64,000 bases of DNA from Roseivirga seohaensis. GTDB lineage: Bacteria; Bacteroidota; Bacteroidia; Cytophagales; Cyclobacteriaceae. The DNA lies in NCBI RefSeq assembly GCF_001592945.1, contig NZ_LRPB01000002.1, forward strand, positions 62,001 through 126,000, in the 5' to 3' direction. The notes beneath the pieces were generated by a model that was given only the letters and a program-made list of their open reading frames with translations, was not told the origin of the DNA and made no database searches. The position numbers were made by a program, and so were the translations under genes. Each line of letters opens with the position of its first letter. The first letter of the stretch is position 1. Of this stretch, positions 8,646-16,321 are shown piece after piece.

Positions 8646-8819
8646 CTATCGCCTACTTCACCATCAATATTCAAGCACCCCACACTCCCCACTACTCATA
8701 ACCCAATACCCTTTACTCCTAACTAATAACTAATCCCTCTTAACTAATCATTTTGCTTAACAGCCCATAAAACCCTAATTTCCACTCATAAATTCAACGA
8801 ACCCTAAGCCCCAAGTTCA

Positions 8820-9962
8820 ATGCATATTAATTCAAAATTACCCAATGTAGGTACTACCATTTTCGCTACCATGTCTAAAATGGCGAAAGACTATAATGCT
8901 TTGAATCTATCGCAGGGTTTTCCTGATTTTCCAGTGTCGCCCGAATTGATTGAAGGCGTTCATCACTATATGAAGGCTGGTTTTAACCAGTACCCACCCA
9001 TGACGGGTATGCCACAGCTGCGCGAAAGAATTGCCGAGAAAATCGAAAAGTCATACAGTGCAAAAGTGAATCTAGACACCGAAATTACCTTGACCGCTGG
9101 CGCCATAGAAGCGATCAATGCCACCATTACCTCCTTAGTAAACAAGGGTGATGAAGTGATTATTATGGATCCGGCTTACGATGCTTACGAGCCAATAATC
9201 ACCCTGAATGGTGGTGTCACAATTCCTGTTTCGTTAAAGCAGCCCAACTTTGTCATTGACTGGGAAACCGTGAGGGAGAAGGTAAATGCGAAGACAAGAA
9301 TGATCATCATCAACTCTCCGCATAACCCCACAGGCGCTATGATTGAGGCCAGTGACTTGGAGGTTTTAGCTGAGATTACGCGCGACACTAACATTGTCGT
9401 GCTTTCAGATGAAGTCTATGAGCATATTGTATTTGATGGGCGAGCGCACGAATCGGTTTTAAAGCATGAAGAACTGAGGCAGCGGTCGGTGGCTACGTTC
9501 TCTTTCGGAAAAACCTTCCATGCCACTGGCTGGCGCATTGGTTATATGGTGGCACCCGATTGGATTACTGCGGAGGTAAGAAAAGTACATCAGTACATGG
9601 CTTTTACGGTGCACACCCCCAGCCAATTGGCCATTGCCGATTATTTGGAAAACGCTGATCATTACAATAACCTTGGCGCTTTTTATCAGCAAAAACGCGA
9701 CTTGTTTTTGGATTTGATCAAAGATTCTCGCTTTGAATCGCTGCCCTCTAATGGCACCTATTTTCAGCTGTTGAGTTATAAAAGTATTTCCGAAAAGCCA
9801 GATTTAGAAATGGCCGAATGGCTGACCAAGGAAAAAGGCATCGCCTCCATTCCAATTTCAGTTTTTTACGACACCAAAGAAGACAATAAAATGCTCCGGT
9901 TCTGCTTTGCAAAAAGTGAAGAAACCTTGATAAAAGCGGCAGAAATTCTTTGTGCGATTTAA
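8820..9962 (+). CDS. Methionine/glutamine-type PLP aminotransferase (YbdL-like)
   Basis: A 380-residue fold-type I aminotransferase of class I/II. Motifs: SQGFPDFP (31-38), QYPPMTGMPQLRERIA (58-73) before the cofactor pocket, NSPHNPTG (165-172), SDEVYEH (196-202), and the PLP lysine in SFGKTFHATGW (Lys231). These match the YbdL/kynurenine-glutamine aminotransferase group, which transaminates methionine and glutamine with 2-oxo acids. The next gene on the strand is an omega-amidase-like hydrolase, the usual partner that removes the alpha-ketoglutaramate formed from glutamine. The 281-base gap leaves co-transcription uncertain. Cytoplasmic. Confidence 0.88.
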   Translation: MHINSKLPNVGTTIFATMSKMAKDYNALNLSQGFPDFPVSPELIEGVHHYMKAGFNQYPPMTGMPQLRERIAEKIEKSYSAKVNLDTEITLTAGAIEAINATITSLVNKGDEVIIMDPAYDAYEPIITLNGGVTIPVSLKQPNFVIDWETVREKVNAKTRMIIINSPHNPTGAMIEASDLEVLAEITRDTNIVVLSDEVYEHIVFDGRAHESVLKHEELRQRSVATFSFGKTFHATGWRIGYMVAPDWITAEVRKVHQYMAFTVHTPSQLAIADYLENADHYNNLGAFYQQKRDLFLDLIKDSRFESLPSNGTYFQLLSYKSISEKPDLEMAEWLTKEKGIASIPISVFYDTKEDNKMLRFCFAKSEETLIKAAEILCAI

Positions 9963-10047
9963 AATATAGGATTACTTACTTGGGTTGTGAAGTCTCCATG
10001 CTTGATTGACAATGGCGAATTTTCTGCTTCGGAGAAAGTGTCTATGA

Positions 10048-10063
10048 CCCCGAAACTTCGGGG
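10048..10063. other. Intergenic hairpin after the aminotransferase gene
   Basis: CCCCGAA / TTCGGGG perfect arms with a 2-base centre, followed by a pyrimidine stretch (CTTTCTTT). Could act as a weak terminator for the aminotransferase gene; it adjoins copy 2 of the 33-bp repeat. Confidence 0.45.
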
Positions 10064-10095
10064 CTTTCTTTCCCTGAGGTTACGAAGGGTCTAGA
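10063..10095 (+). repeat. 33-bp dispersed repeat, copy 2
   Basis: Partner of 7066-7098 (29 of 33 identical, same orientation). It follows directly on the 10048-10063 hairpin; copy 1 has no such hairpin. Confidence 0.6.
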
Positions 10096-10243
10096 GTTTA
10101 ATTATAGTTCCTTCGCTGTGTTTAGGATAGAAAACTATGAAGCAGTTATCAGTTGATCAAATGTGTGATTAACACAATTAAAGTGCTTTAAATTTTGGAT
10201 TATTAATCGGTTCTATTAACTAAACTCCCCTTAACTTAGCCCC

Positions 10244-11041
10244 ATGCAAGATCTACGAATTTCCCTTGTTCAAAGCGATATCCACTGGCACGAAATAGGC
10301 GCCAACTTAGCGATGTACGAAGAGAAAATCTGGAGCCTGAAAGGCAAAACTGATTTGGTTTTACTTCCAGAAATGTTTCAAACAGGCTTTTCAATACAAA
10401 ACACTGAGCTAGCCGAGCCTATGAATTTCACCACCTTTAAATGGATGAAACAAATGGCATCTCAAATCGATGCCGTCATTGCTGGCTCATTTATGGTGAA
10501 GGAAGAGGGGAAAGTGTTCAATCGTTTGATCTGGATGCAGCCCAATGGCGAATGGCAGAAATACGATAAGCGCCATTTGTTCCGAATGGCCGATGAGCAC
10601 GACCACTTTGATTTTGGTACCGAACGCCTCATTGTAGAATGGCGGGGCTGGAAGATTTGTCCGATGGTCTGTTACGATTTGCGTTTTCCGGTTTGGTCCA
10701 GAAACCGAAATTTAGAATACGATTTGCTCCTGTATGTGGCCAATTGGCCAGCCGTGCGTGTCAATGCTTGGGATACCTTGCTGAAAGCCAGGGCCATTGA
10801 AAACGTAAGCTATACCGCTGGGCTCAATCGAGTAGGAACAGATGGCAACGGAATTGAATACAACGGTCATTCAGGTGTTTATTCACCCAAAGGCGAAACC
10901 TTGGCGTTCTCTGACCCCGAAGCTTCGGAGGGAGAGATTATCACGCTGGCCTTAAGCCGAGAAGACTTGGATAATTTCCGAACTAAATTCCCTGCACACC
11001 TAGATGCCGATGATTTTGAAATCAAGAAGCCTGGATTATAA
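10244..11041 (+). CDS. Omega-amidase-like nitrilase-superfamily hydrolase
   Basis: A 265-residue carbon-nitrogen hydrolase with the complete Glu-Lys-Cys triad: Glu43 in LLPEMFQTGF, Lys109 in YDKRHLF, Cys143 in VCYDLRFP. The DKRHLF and CYDLRFP signatures and the length match the YafV/Nit2 omega-amidase group, which hydrolyses alpha-ketoglutaramate, and often alpha-ketosuccinamate, to the 2-oxo acid and ammonia. Its position after the glutamine/methionine-type aminotransferase supports a glutamine transaminase - omega-amidase pathway, used in methionine salvage. A near-consensus promoter element (TAACTTAG) sits about 18 bases before the ATG. Cytoplasmic. Confidence 0.87.
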   Translation: MQDLRISLVQSDIHWHEIGANLAMYEEKIWSLKGKTDLVLLPEMFQTGFSIQNTELAEPMNFTTFKWMKQMASQIDAVIAGSFMVKEEGKVFNRLIWMQPNGEWQKYDKRHLFRMADEHDHFDFGTERLIVEWRGWKICPMVCYDLRFPVWSRNRNLEYDLLLYVANWPAVRVNAWDTLLKARAIENVSYTAGLNRVGTDGNGIEYNGHSGVYSPKGETLAFSDPEASEGEIITLALSREDLDNFRTKFPAHLDADDFEIKKPGL

Positions 11042-11153
11042 TAATTCGACTGTTACGTCCTGAACCAGATTGATTCAATATTTAATAGCGGAGCTACTTT
11101 TATAGTCTCAACAATTGCTTAATCACCGTATAAAAACTGTTGTATGGTTTTTC

Positions 11154-11183
11154 ATCCTGATCCCGAAGTTTCGGGAGAAGGAT
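11154..11183. other. Extended imperfect palindrome between convergent genes
   Basis: Arms ATCCT-GA-TCCCGAA and TTCGGGA-GA-AGGAT around a GT centre: two perfect stems separated by a GA/GA internal loop. It lies between the omega-amidase-like gene and the facing 130-residue gene and lacks a T-run. A repeat-type hairpin or weak bidirectional terminator. Confidence 0.45.
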
Positions 11184-11217
11184 CTATAGATTTCGTAATC
11201 TGAATAAGTACGGCTAA

Positions 11218-11610
11218 CTAATGATTTAGAAACCGACTAATTTGAACTAACGATTCCTCAACACCATCATACTCAAAAACCTCCTTCTTCATCATTTTTG
11301 CCATTTTATCAAACATTAAATGCTCTCCTTTAATCAAAATAAAAGGGGCAATGGCTTTGTACCGAAGGACTTTTTCAATCAAAGGAGCGCAGCTGCCGAG
11401 CTTCTCATTTTGATGACAATCCAAAAATAAAACTACCTTTTTGGCTTCCTGTAAAAACGAAACCCCTTGGCTAATCACAAAAGGTTCGGAGTGAGAGTCG
11501 GCTTCGAAAATCAGCGCATCGGGAAATTCCGTTTTCATCATTTCCACCCATTCGTTGCTGAATTGAATTTGTTCAATGGGCTTTATTTGAAGGTGAATGA
11601 ACAGGGTCAT
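11218..11610 (-). CDS. Hypothetical protein overlapping the FG-GAP gene
   Basis: A 130-residue protein that I do not recognise. It has no signal peptide or membrane segment and alternates predicted strands and helices: MTLFIHLQIKPIEQ, then KKVVLFLDCHQNE around residue 60, then APFILIKGEHLMF, with a short helical C terminus. This resembles a small alpha/beta (response-regulator or flavodoxin-like) fold, but no family motif is clear. Its ATG overlaps the stop of the upstream T9SS-type gene by 4 bases, so the two are probably translated together. A cytosolic partner to a secreted protein is unusual; function not assigned. Confidence 0.65.
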   Translation of the reverse strand: MTLFIHLQIKPIEQIQFSNEWVEMMKTEFPDALIFEADSHSEPFVISQGVSFLQEAKKVVLFLDCHQNEKLGSCAPLIEKVLRYKAIAPFILIKGEHLMFDKMAKMMKKEVFEYDGVEESLVQISRFLNH

Positions 11611-13793
11611 TTCTGAACTAAAATGCGTTGCACTGTCGGTTTATTGGTTCCATTTGAAACCCGAATAAGGTAGACACCAGCGGCCAGTGGTTCCGTGTTT
11701 ATTTCTTTTGAAAGTCCTGCTGAGATGGGCAGGTTAGAGAAAATCATTTCGCCTTTAATGCTGTACATTTCGGCCAGTGCATTAGTGTCCGTTCTAATAT
11801 AAAAACTGCTAGTGGTGGGGTTCGGAAAAAGCGTAAGCTGTATGGCATTGCCTTCCGATCCGTTCTCTGCAATACTTTCATTTTTCAACACAGAAATTCC
11901 CCCTCGGTTATTCCCAATAAATAAGGTGGGTTTTCCATCACCAAAAAGATCGGCAGCTGTCATCCATGAAATTTGGCCAATGGCAGTAGTTGTTTTGTCA
12001 TTGAGCAGGTCGTTGCTCAATATGTTTTTTGTGACTGAACTGGGAATAAAATCGGTATTGATTGTTCCTGAAAGAATACTGATTTGACCCGAAACATCAG
12101 TTTTGATCAATTCCGTTTCGCCATTATTATCCAGGTCTGTGATGATTATATTGGGGTATAAAGCTTCGAAATTTGCAGCAATGCCTCCGTAGTTCTGAAT
12201 TACATCATCAAAAATGAAATTGCCCTTATTTACATAGAGATTTAAAGCGCCAAAACGTGTGCCCAGCAGTAAATCTAAACTTCCATTCTTGTTGACATCA
12301 TAAAAATAAGCATTGTCATTTTCACCAATCGAAATCGAAATATCTACGGCACTGGCAAAGGAGAAATTTCCTTCGTTCAGTCGATACTGAAGTTTGGCTT
12401 CGTTACTCGCGGTGGTCGATTGATAAATAAGATCCTGTGTTCCATTTCCATCAATATCCGCAAACTGAATTTTGATGTTTCTGAGGTTCTGAGCTTTCAA
12501 GCCAAGAAAGTCATCGTCTATCAACTGAAAAGCAGGAGCAAACTTACCCCCCTTATTTTCAAATAAGTAAATTGAAGCGATAAAACCATTTGTAGTCACT
12601 TGGCCTCTGTTGCTGATAAAGAGGTCGTAGTCGCCATCGCCATCATAATCAGCAAAGGCGGGAAAGGTATTTTCGCCCAAATCGAGCATTTCGTTTTGCA
12701 AGAACGGTACTGAATTTCCAGAAAAGTCGGGTTGAAGATTAGTGCCTAAATTGGAATATACTTTAGATGTATTGCTGAAATCTACACTGTTCAGTACGTT
12801 GCCGTCCGCATTGCTCGAAACCAATAAATCCTTGTTTCCATCAAAATTAATATCCTCTAAAAATGCATTGGGGAAGATTTGAAAGCCAGCAGGATTGGGT
12901 GCAGGATAGCTGCTGAAGGAAGTCATTAAGGCATTTTGGGCATCGCCAACATTCTCCATATAATAGAGTGTTTGGCAGAACTCGTCAGAGGTGATCAGGT
13001 CTAAGTCCCCATCTCCTTCTGCATCGAATAGTAAAATGGTTTTTCCTCCTGCATGTTCCAATTCTGCAGGGCTGAAAATATCATTGCTGGTATTGGCCGC
13101 CCCACTAAAATTGCATGGAGCGCCAGAAAAGGCAAAATTATTACACTCGCATTCTGCGAATTCGCCCCATCTTCTGGTTTCACGTGTAAAAGTAAGCTCA
13201 TCGCAATTATTATTGATTTCCATACTCGTGTTTTTATAGAAGTCAATCGTGCTCGCGGTGGTAAATCGGTAAGAAAGAATGTCTAGGTCGCCATCGCCAT
13301 CAACATCAGCAATGCCCGGAATGTCGGAAGCGTTCACTTGAATGTTGATGCCAGCATCGAAGCGAAGAAAGTCTACCGCCTGTTCCCATTCTGGAAGGTT
13401 GCCTGAACTAATATTTTTGAAAACGGTAATTCCCTGAGGTACAGAAGTGAAAATATCCATTTTGCCATCACAATTATAGTCGGCTAAAATAAGCCAATGA
13501 TTAATTTCGGTAGGGAAGAGGTTTTTGTATTCCGGAGCCCAAACAAATTCATTGTTCTTGGCCAAGTAGGTTGTCAGTTCGCCCGACATTCTGTGATAAA
13601 CAATGAGGTCTTCAATGCCGTCACCATCCAAGTCCATTTTCTGAAACTGAGCAGAATTGATACCCCCTTCCCAAGCGCGGTCTAATGTTTCTCCATTTAT
13701 GGTTAAAGGAATGTCATTTTCATAGCGAAATGAAAACTGCGCAAACAGATTTAAGTTGAAGAATAATAAAATTGCCGAAAAGAGAAATTTCAT
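11607..13793 (-). CDS. Secreted FG-GAP/VCBS repeat protein with T9SS sorting domain
   Basis: A 728-residue secreted protein. The N terminus is a signal peptide (MKFLFSAILLFFNLNLFAQ). The body holds at least eight acidic calcium-loop repeats of FG-GAP/VCBS type, for example DLDGDGIEDLIV, DVDGDGDLDILS, DYDGDGDYDLFIS, DIDGNGTQDLIY and DLDNNGETELIK, expected to form a beta-propeller. The last ~75 residues are a type A T9SS C-terminal sorting domain: LTLFPNPTTSSFYI at its start and GVYLIRV followed by QRILVQK at the end. The protein should therefore be exported by type IX secretion and attached to the surface or released. Cys-containing segments near residue 210 (CECNNF) are unusual for the family. 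Function probably adhesive or structural. Confidence 0.88.
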   Translation of the reverse strand: MKFLFSAILLFFNLNLFAQFSFRYENDIPLTINGETLDRAWEGGINSAQFQKMDLDGDGIEDLIVYHRMSGELTTYLAKNNEFVWAPEYKNLFPTEINHWLILADYNCDGKMDIFTSVPQGITVFKNISSGNLPEWEQAVDFLRFDAGINIQVNASDIPGIADVDGDGDLDILSYRFTTASTIDFYKNTSMEINNNCDELTFTRETRRWGEFAECECNNFAFSGAPCNFSGAANTSNDIFSPAELEHAGGKTILLFDAEGDGDLDLITSDEFCQTLYYMENVGDAQNALMTSFSSYPAPNPAGFQIFPNAFLEDINFDGNKDLLVSSNADGNVLNSVDFSNTSKVYSNLGTNLQPDFSGNSVPFLQNEMLDLGENTFPAFADYDGDGDYDLFISNRGQVTTNGFIASIYLFENKGGKFAPAFQLIDDDFLGLKAQNLRNIKIQFADIDGNGTQDLIYQSTTASNEAKLQYRLNEGNFSFASAVDISISIGENDNAYFYDVNKNGSLDLLLGTRFGALNLYVNKGNFIFDDVIQNYGGIAANFEALYPNIIITDLDNNGETELIKTDVSGQISILSGTINTDFIPSSVTKNILSNDLLNDKTTTAIGQISWMTAADLFGDGKPTLFIGNNRGGISVLKNESIAENGSEGNAIQLTLFPNPTTSSFYIRTDTNALAEMYSIKGEMIFSNLPISAGLSKEINTEPLAAGVYLIRVSNGTNKPTVQRILVQK

Positions 13794-13806
13794 ATCAAGG
13801 GTACTG

Positions 13807-13814
13807 CAAAGTTA
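13807..13814 (-). promoter_or_regulatory. Candidate Bacteroidota -7 element for the FG-GAP gene
   Basis: Reads TAACTTTG on the minus strand, a full match to TAnnTTTG, 13 bases before the ATG at 13793. No TTTG at the expected upstream distance, so only half of the promoter consensus is present. Confidence 0.35.
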
Positions 13815-13906
13815 AAGATTTCAACGATTGCTAATGTAGGAACGGCATAGCTCGACAATCTGTATTATCTTGTCGTGCAATTTGACTGACAAAGATTTCA
13901 AAACCT

Positions 13907-15196
13907 ATGAACATCGCTTCACTTTACGAAAAATTTAAGGCCTCAACAGGTATCTGTACTGATACGCGGAAGATTGAAAAAGGGAATCTCTTTTTCGCAC
14001 TGAAAGGCCCCAACTTCAACGCAAATAAATTGGCCGCACAAGCGCTTGAGCTAGGAGCATCTGCTGCTGTAATTGACGATGCTGAATACAATACGGACTC
14101 CCGCTGTGTGTTGGTAGACGATGCTTTGGAAACGCTTCAGGCATTGGCCAACTATCATAGAAAGCAGTTGAATATTCCTATTATCGCCATTACGGGGTCG
14201 AATGGAAAAACGACAACCAAAGAGCTAACAAGAAACGTTTTGGCTACGAAGTACAAGGTTTTTGCCACCATTGGTAACCTTAATAACCATATAGGGGTGC
14301 CGCTTACTTTGCTGAGCATTGGGCCTGATATTGAGGTGGCCATTGTAGAAATGGGTGCTAATCATGTGGGTGAAATTGCGGCTTTGTGTAAAATAGCAGA
14401 GCCCACTCATGGCTTGATTACCAATATTGGGAAGGCGCATTTAGAAGGTTTTGGAGGTTTTGAAGGGGTGATCAGAGGGAAGACTGAAATGTATCATTGG
14501 CTGATTGAAAGTGGAGGAACCATCTTTGTGAACTCTCAGAATGAAATTCTTTCGAACATCGCCCAGCGAAGAATTGAATCGCCCATTTACTATCCAGCTA
14601 AAGGTGATTATTTAGAGTTGAGTTTAATTGAAGCCAAACCGAATATTGTTTTCGAAGATGCTGATGGTGAGCGAACTACCACAACATTAAGTGGCGCATA
14701 TAACTTTGAAAATATTGCTACTGCGCTTTGCGTGGGAAAATTCTTTGAAGTAGATATGGACAAAGCCAAAAACGCAGTGGCCAATTATACCCCAGATAAT
14801 AATCGGTCTCAAATTTTAGAAAAGGGAAGCAATACCATAATTATGGATGCTTACAATGCCAATCCTACTTCGATGAAGGCGGCATTAGAAAATTTGAGCT
14901 TATTAGGTACTGATAACAAAATGGCCATTTTGGGCGATATGTTAGAGTTAGGAGAAACCAGCCTAGTAGAACATTCTGCAATTGGTACATTGACTTCGGA
15001 ACTAGGAATAGCAGAGGTGATTTTTTGCGGACCACATATGAAGGCGGCTAAAGATGCAAATCCAAAAGCTTTGTATTTCGAAACAAAGGCGGCATTAAAC
15101 AACCACCTAATGGCCAATACGATTGAAAACAGAACTATTCTTTTAAAAGGGTCTAGAGGGATGGGGCTGGAATCATTGTTAGATTTTATTGAGTAA
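13907..15196 (+). CDS. murF: UDP-N-acetylmuramoyl-tripeptide--D-alanyl-D-alanine ligase
   Basis: A 429-residue Mur ligase that adds D-Ala-D-Ala to UDP-MurNAc-tripeptide, the last cytoplasmic step of the peptidoglycan precursor. Seen: the MurF N-terminal domain (ICTDTRKIEKGNLFFALKG), the ATP loop GSNGKTTTKE (97-106), NIGKAHLEGFGG, the central VEMGANHVGEIA, and the C-terminal MKAALENL and AILGDMLELGE blocks of MurF. Length is as usual. It stands alone, divergent from the FG-GAP gene, rather than in a division/cell-wall cluster; this separate placement of murF is common in Bacteroidota as far as I know. Confidence 0.95.
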   Translation: MNIASLYEKFKASTGICTDTRKIEKGNLFFALKGPNFNANKLAAQALELGASAAVIDDAEYNTDSRCVLVDDALETLQALANYHRKQLNIPIIAITGSNGKTTTKELTRNVLATKYKVFATIGNLNNHIGVPLTLLSIGPDIEVAIVEMGANHVGEIAALCKIAEPTHGLITNIGKAHLEGFGGFEGVIRGKTEMYHWLIESGGTIFVNSQNEILSNIAQRRIESPIYYPAKGDYLELSLIEAKPNIVFEDADGERTTTTLSGAYNFENIATALCVGKFFEVDMDKAKNAVANYTPDNNRSQILEKGSNTIIMDAYNANPTSMKAALENLSLLGTDNKMAILGDMLELGETSLVEHSAIGTLTSELGIAEVIFCGPHMKAAKDANPKALYFETKAALNNHLMANTIENRTILLKGSRGMGLESLLDFIE

Positions 15197-15227
15197 AAAA
15201 ATAGAGGAACGGCACCACCCGTTCCTC
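15196..15227 (-). terminator. Terminator of the FecR/TonB-receptor operon (minus strand)
   Basis: Perfect 9-bp stem GAGGAACGG (15204-15212) / CCGTTCCTC (15219-15227). Read on the minus strand, the stem is followed by a T-rich run (TATTTTTTTA), so it terminates transcription coming from the FecR gene. It abuts the murF stop codon and may also serve that gene weakly. Confidence 0.75.
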
Positions 15228-15304
15228 AACCTCAACCTAAGAAACTAGTGACATATAGCTTAACCATCTAATAATGCCACTTGTTAACATTCAGCGTTTA
15301 AACA

Positions 15305-16267
15305 CTAAGGTGTCTGAACGCCTCTACTCATTATCTTCACTTTCTTCTCTTCAATTTTAAAATTGAGACCCATTGGGCTACAAACTAATTGAAGCGCTTC
15401 AGTTAAATTTTTGTTGTTGAAATAGCCTGTATAAGGCCTGTCTTGAATATCGTTTAAGTCAAATTCAAGACTTACATCATATTGCCTTTCTAATTCTTCA
15501 AAAACCTCCGATAGCATTACACTTTCAAAGTCGAAGTCGCCCCTTCTCCAATTATCTATATAAGAAGGGGAAATAGGTGCAACATTCTTAAATTTACCGC
15601 CTTTGGTGGCCAGAATTTGCCCTGGGGTAATTATTTGATAATCACCACTAGGCTTGATAATCACCTTTACTTTACCTGTTTTACAAGCTACTTCAAGAAT
15701 ATCTTTTCTTTCTTTAACATTAAAGCTAGTTCCTAAAACCACTACATCGCCAAGGTTGGTTTCAACGGTAAAGTCACTTCCTTTTTTCACTTCGAAAAAG
15801 GCTTCCCCACTTAACTCTAAAGTTCGTTCCTCCTGCCATTGCCTTTCCGAGAATGAAATTTTTGAGCCCGCGTTCAAGTAAACGATTGAACTGTCGGGCA
15901 AGTAAACGGTTTGCACCTCAGCAAATGAGGTTGCTATAATTGTTTGATTGGTACTTGTTGAGGATTGTTTGAAAATGAAAAATGCGCCAATGGCTAAGAT
16001 TAATGAAGCCGCAATTCCCATCCAGTACGACCTGTAAAGTGGAATTACTTTTTGAGATTTTTCTTCTGAAATCTTTTTTTCAAGTTCGGCCCAAGCGTTA
16101 TGCTTGGTTTTTTTACTAGGTGCATCAAAACCACTCGTTTTACTCAAAGCTTTGAGTAAAACCGAATCTGAGTCAATTGAATGCGCTTTTTGAAGAAATT
16201 CCTCCGTAGAAATTTCACCATTAAGCCACGCTGACTCGTGTTGATTAGTGTTTTGGTTTTGGTGCAT
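15305..16267 (-). CDS. FecR-family anti-sigma regulator (second of the operon)
   Basis: A 320-residue FecR-type inner-membrane regulator, which passes a signal from an outer-membrane receptor to an ECF sigma factor. Layout: cytoplasmic N-terminal anti-sigma part, one membrane segment at about residues 97-117 (IAASLILAIGAFFIFK), periplasmic FecR domain (VYLPDSSIVYLNAGSKISF to GTSFNVKERKD), and the C-terminal DUF4974 domain (SVMLSEVFEELERQYDVSLEF to GLNFKIEEKKV). The ATG at 16267 is preferred; the ATG nine codons upstream adds an atypical MFIHVYYPQ. It lies 54 bases after the TonB receptor gene, so the operon carries two FecR genes. Only one sigma gene is present for the two. Confidence 0.88.
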   Translation of the reverse strand: MHQNQNTNQHESAWLNGEISTEEFLQKAHSIDSDSVLLKALSKTSGFDAPSKKTKHNAWAELEKKISEEKSQKVIPLYRSYWMGIAASLILAIGAFFIFKQSSTSTNQTIIATSFAEVQTVYLPDSSIVYLNAGSKISFSERQWQEERTLELSGEAFFEVKKGSDFTVETNLGDVVVLGTSFNVKERKDILEVACKTGKVKVIIKPSGDYQIITPGQILATKGGKFKNVAPISPSYIDNWRRGDFDFESVMLSEVFEELERQYDVSLEFDLNDIQDRPYTGYFNNKNLTEALQLVCSPMGLNFKIEEKKVKIMSRGVQTP

Positions 16268-16321
16268 TTGGGGATAATACACGTGTATAAACACATACCC
16301 TACCTTAAGGTCTAGAAAAAA

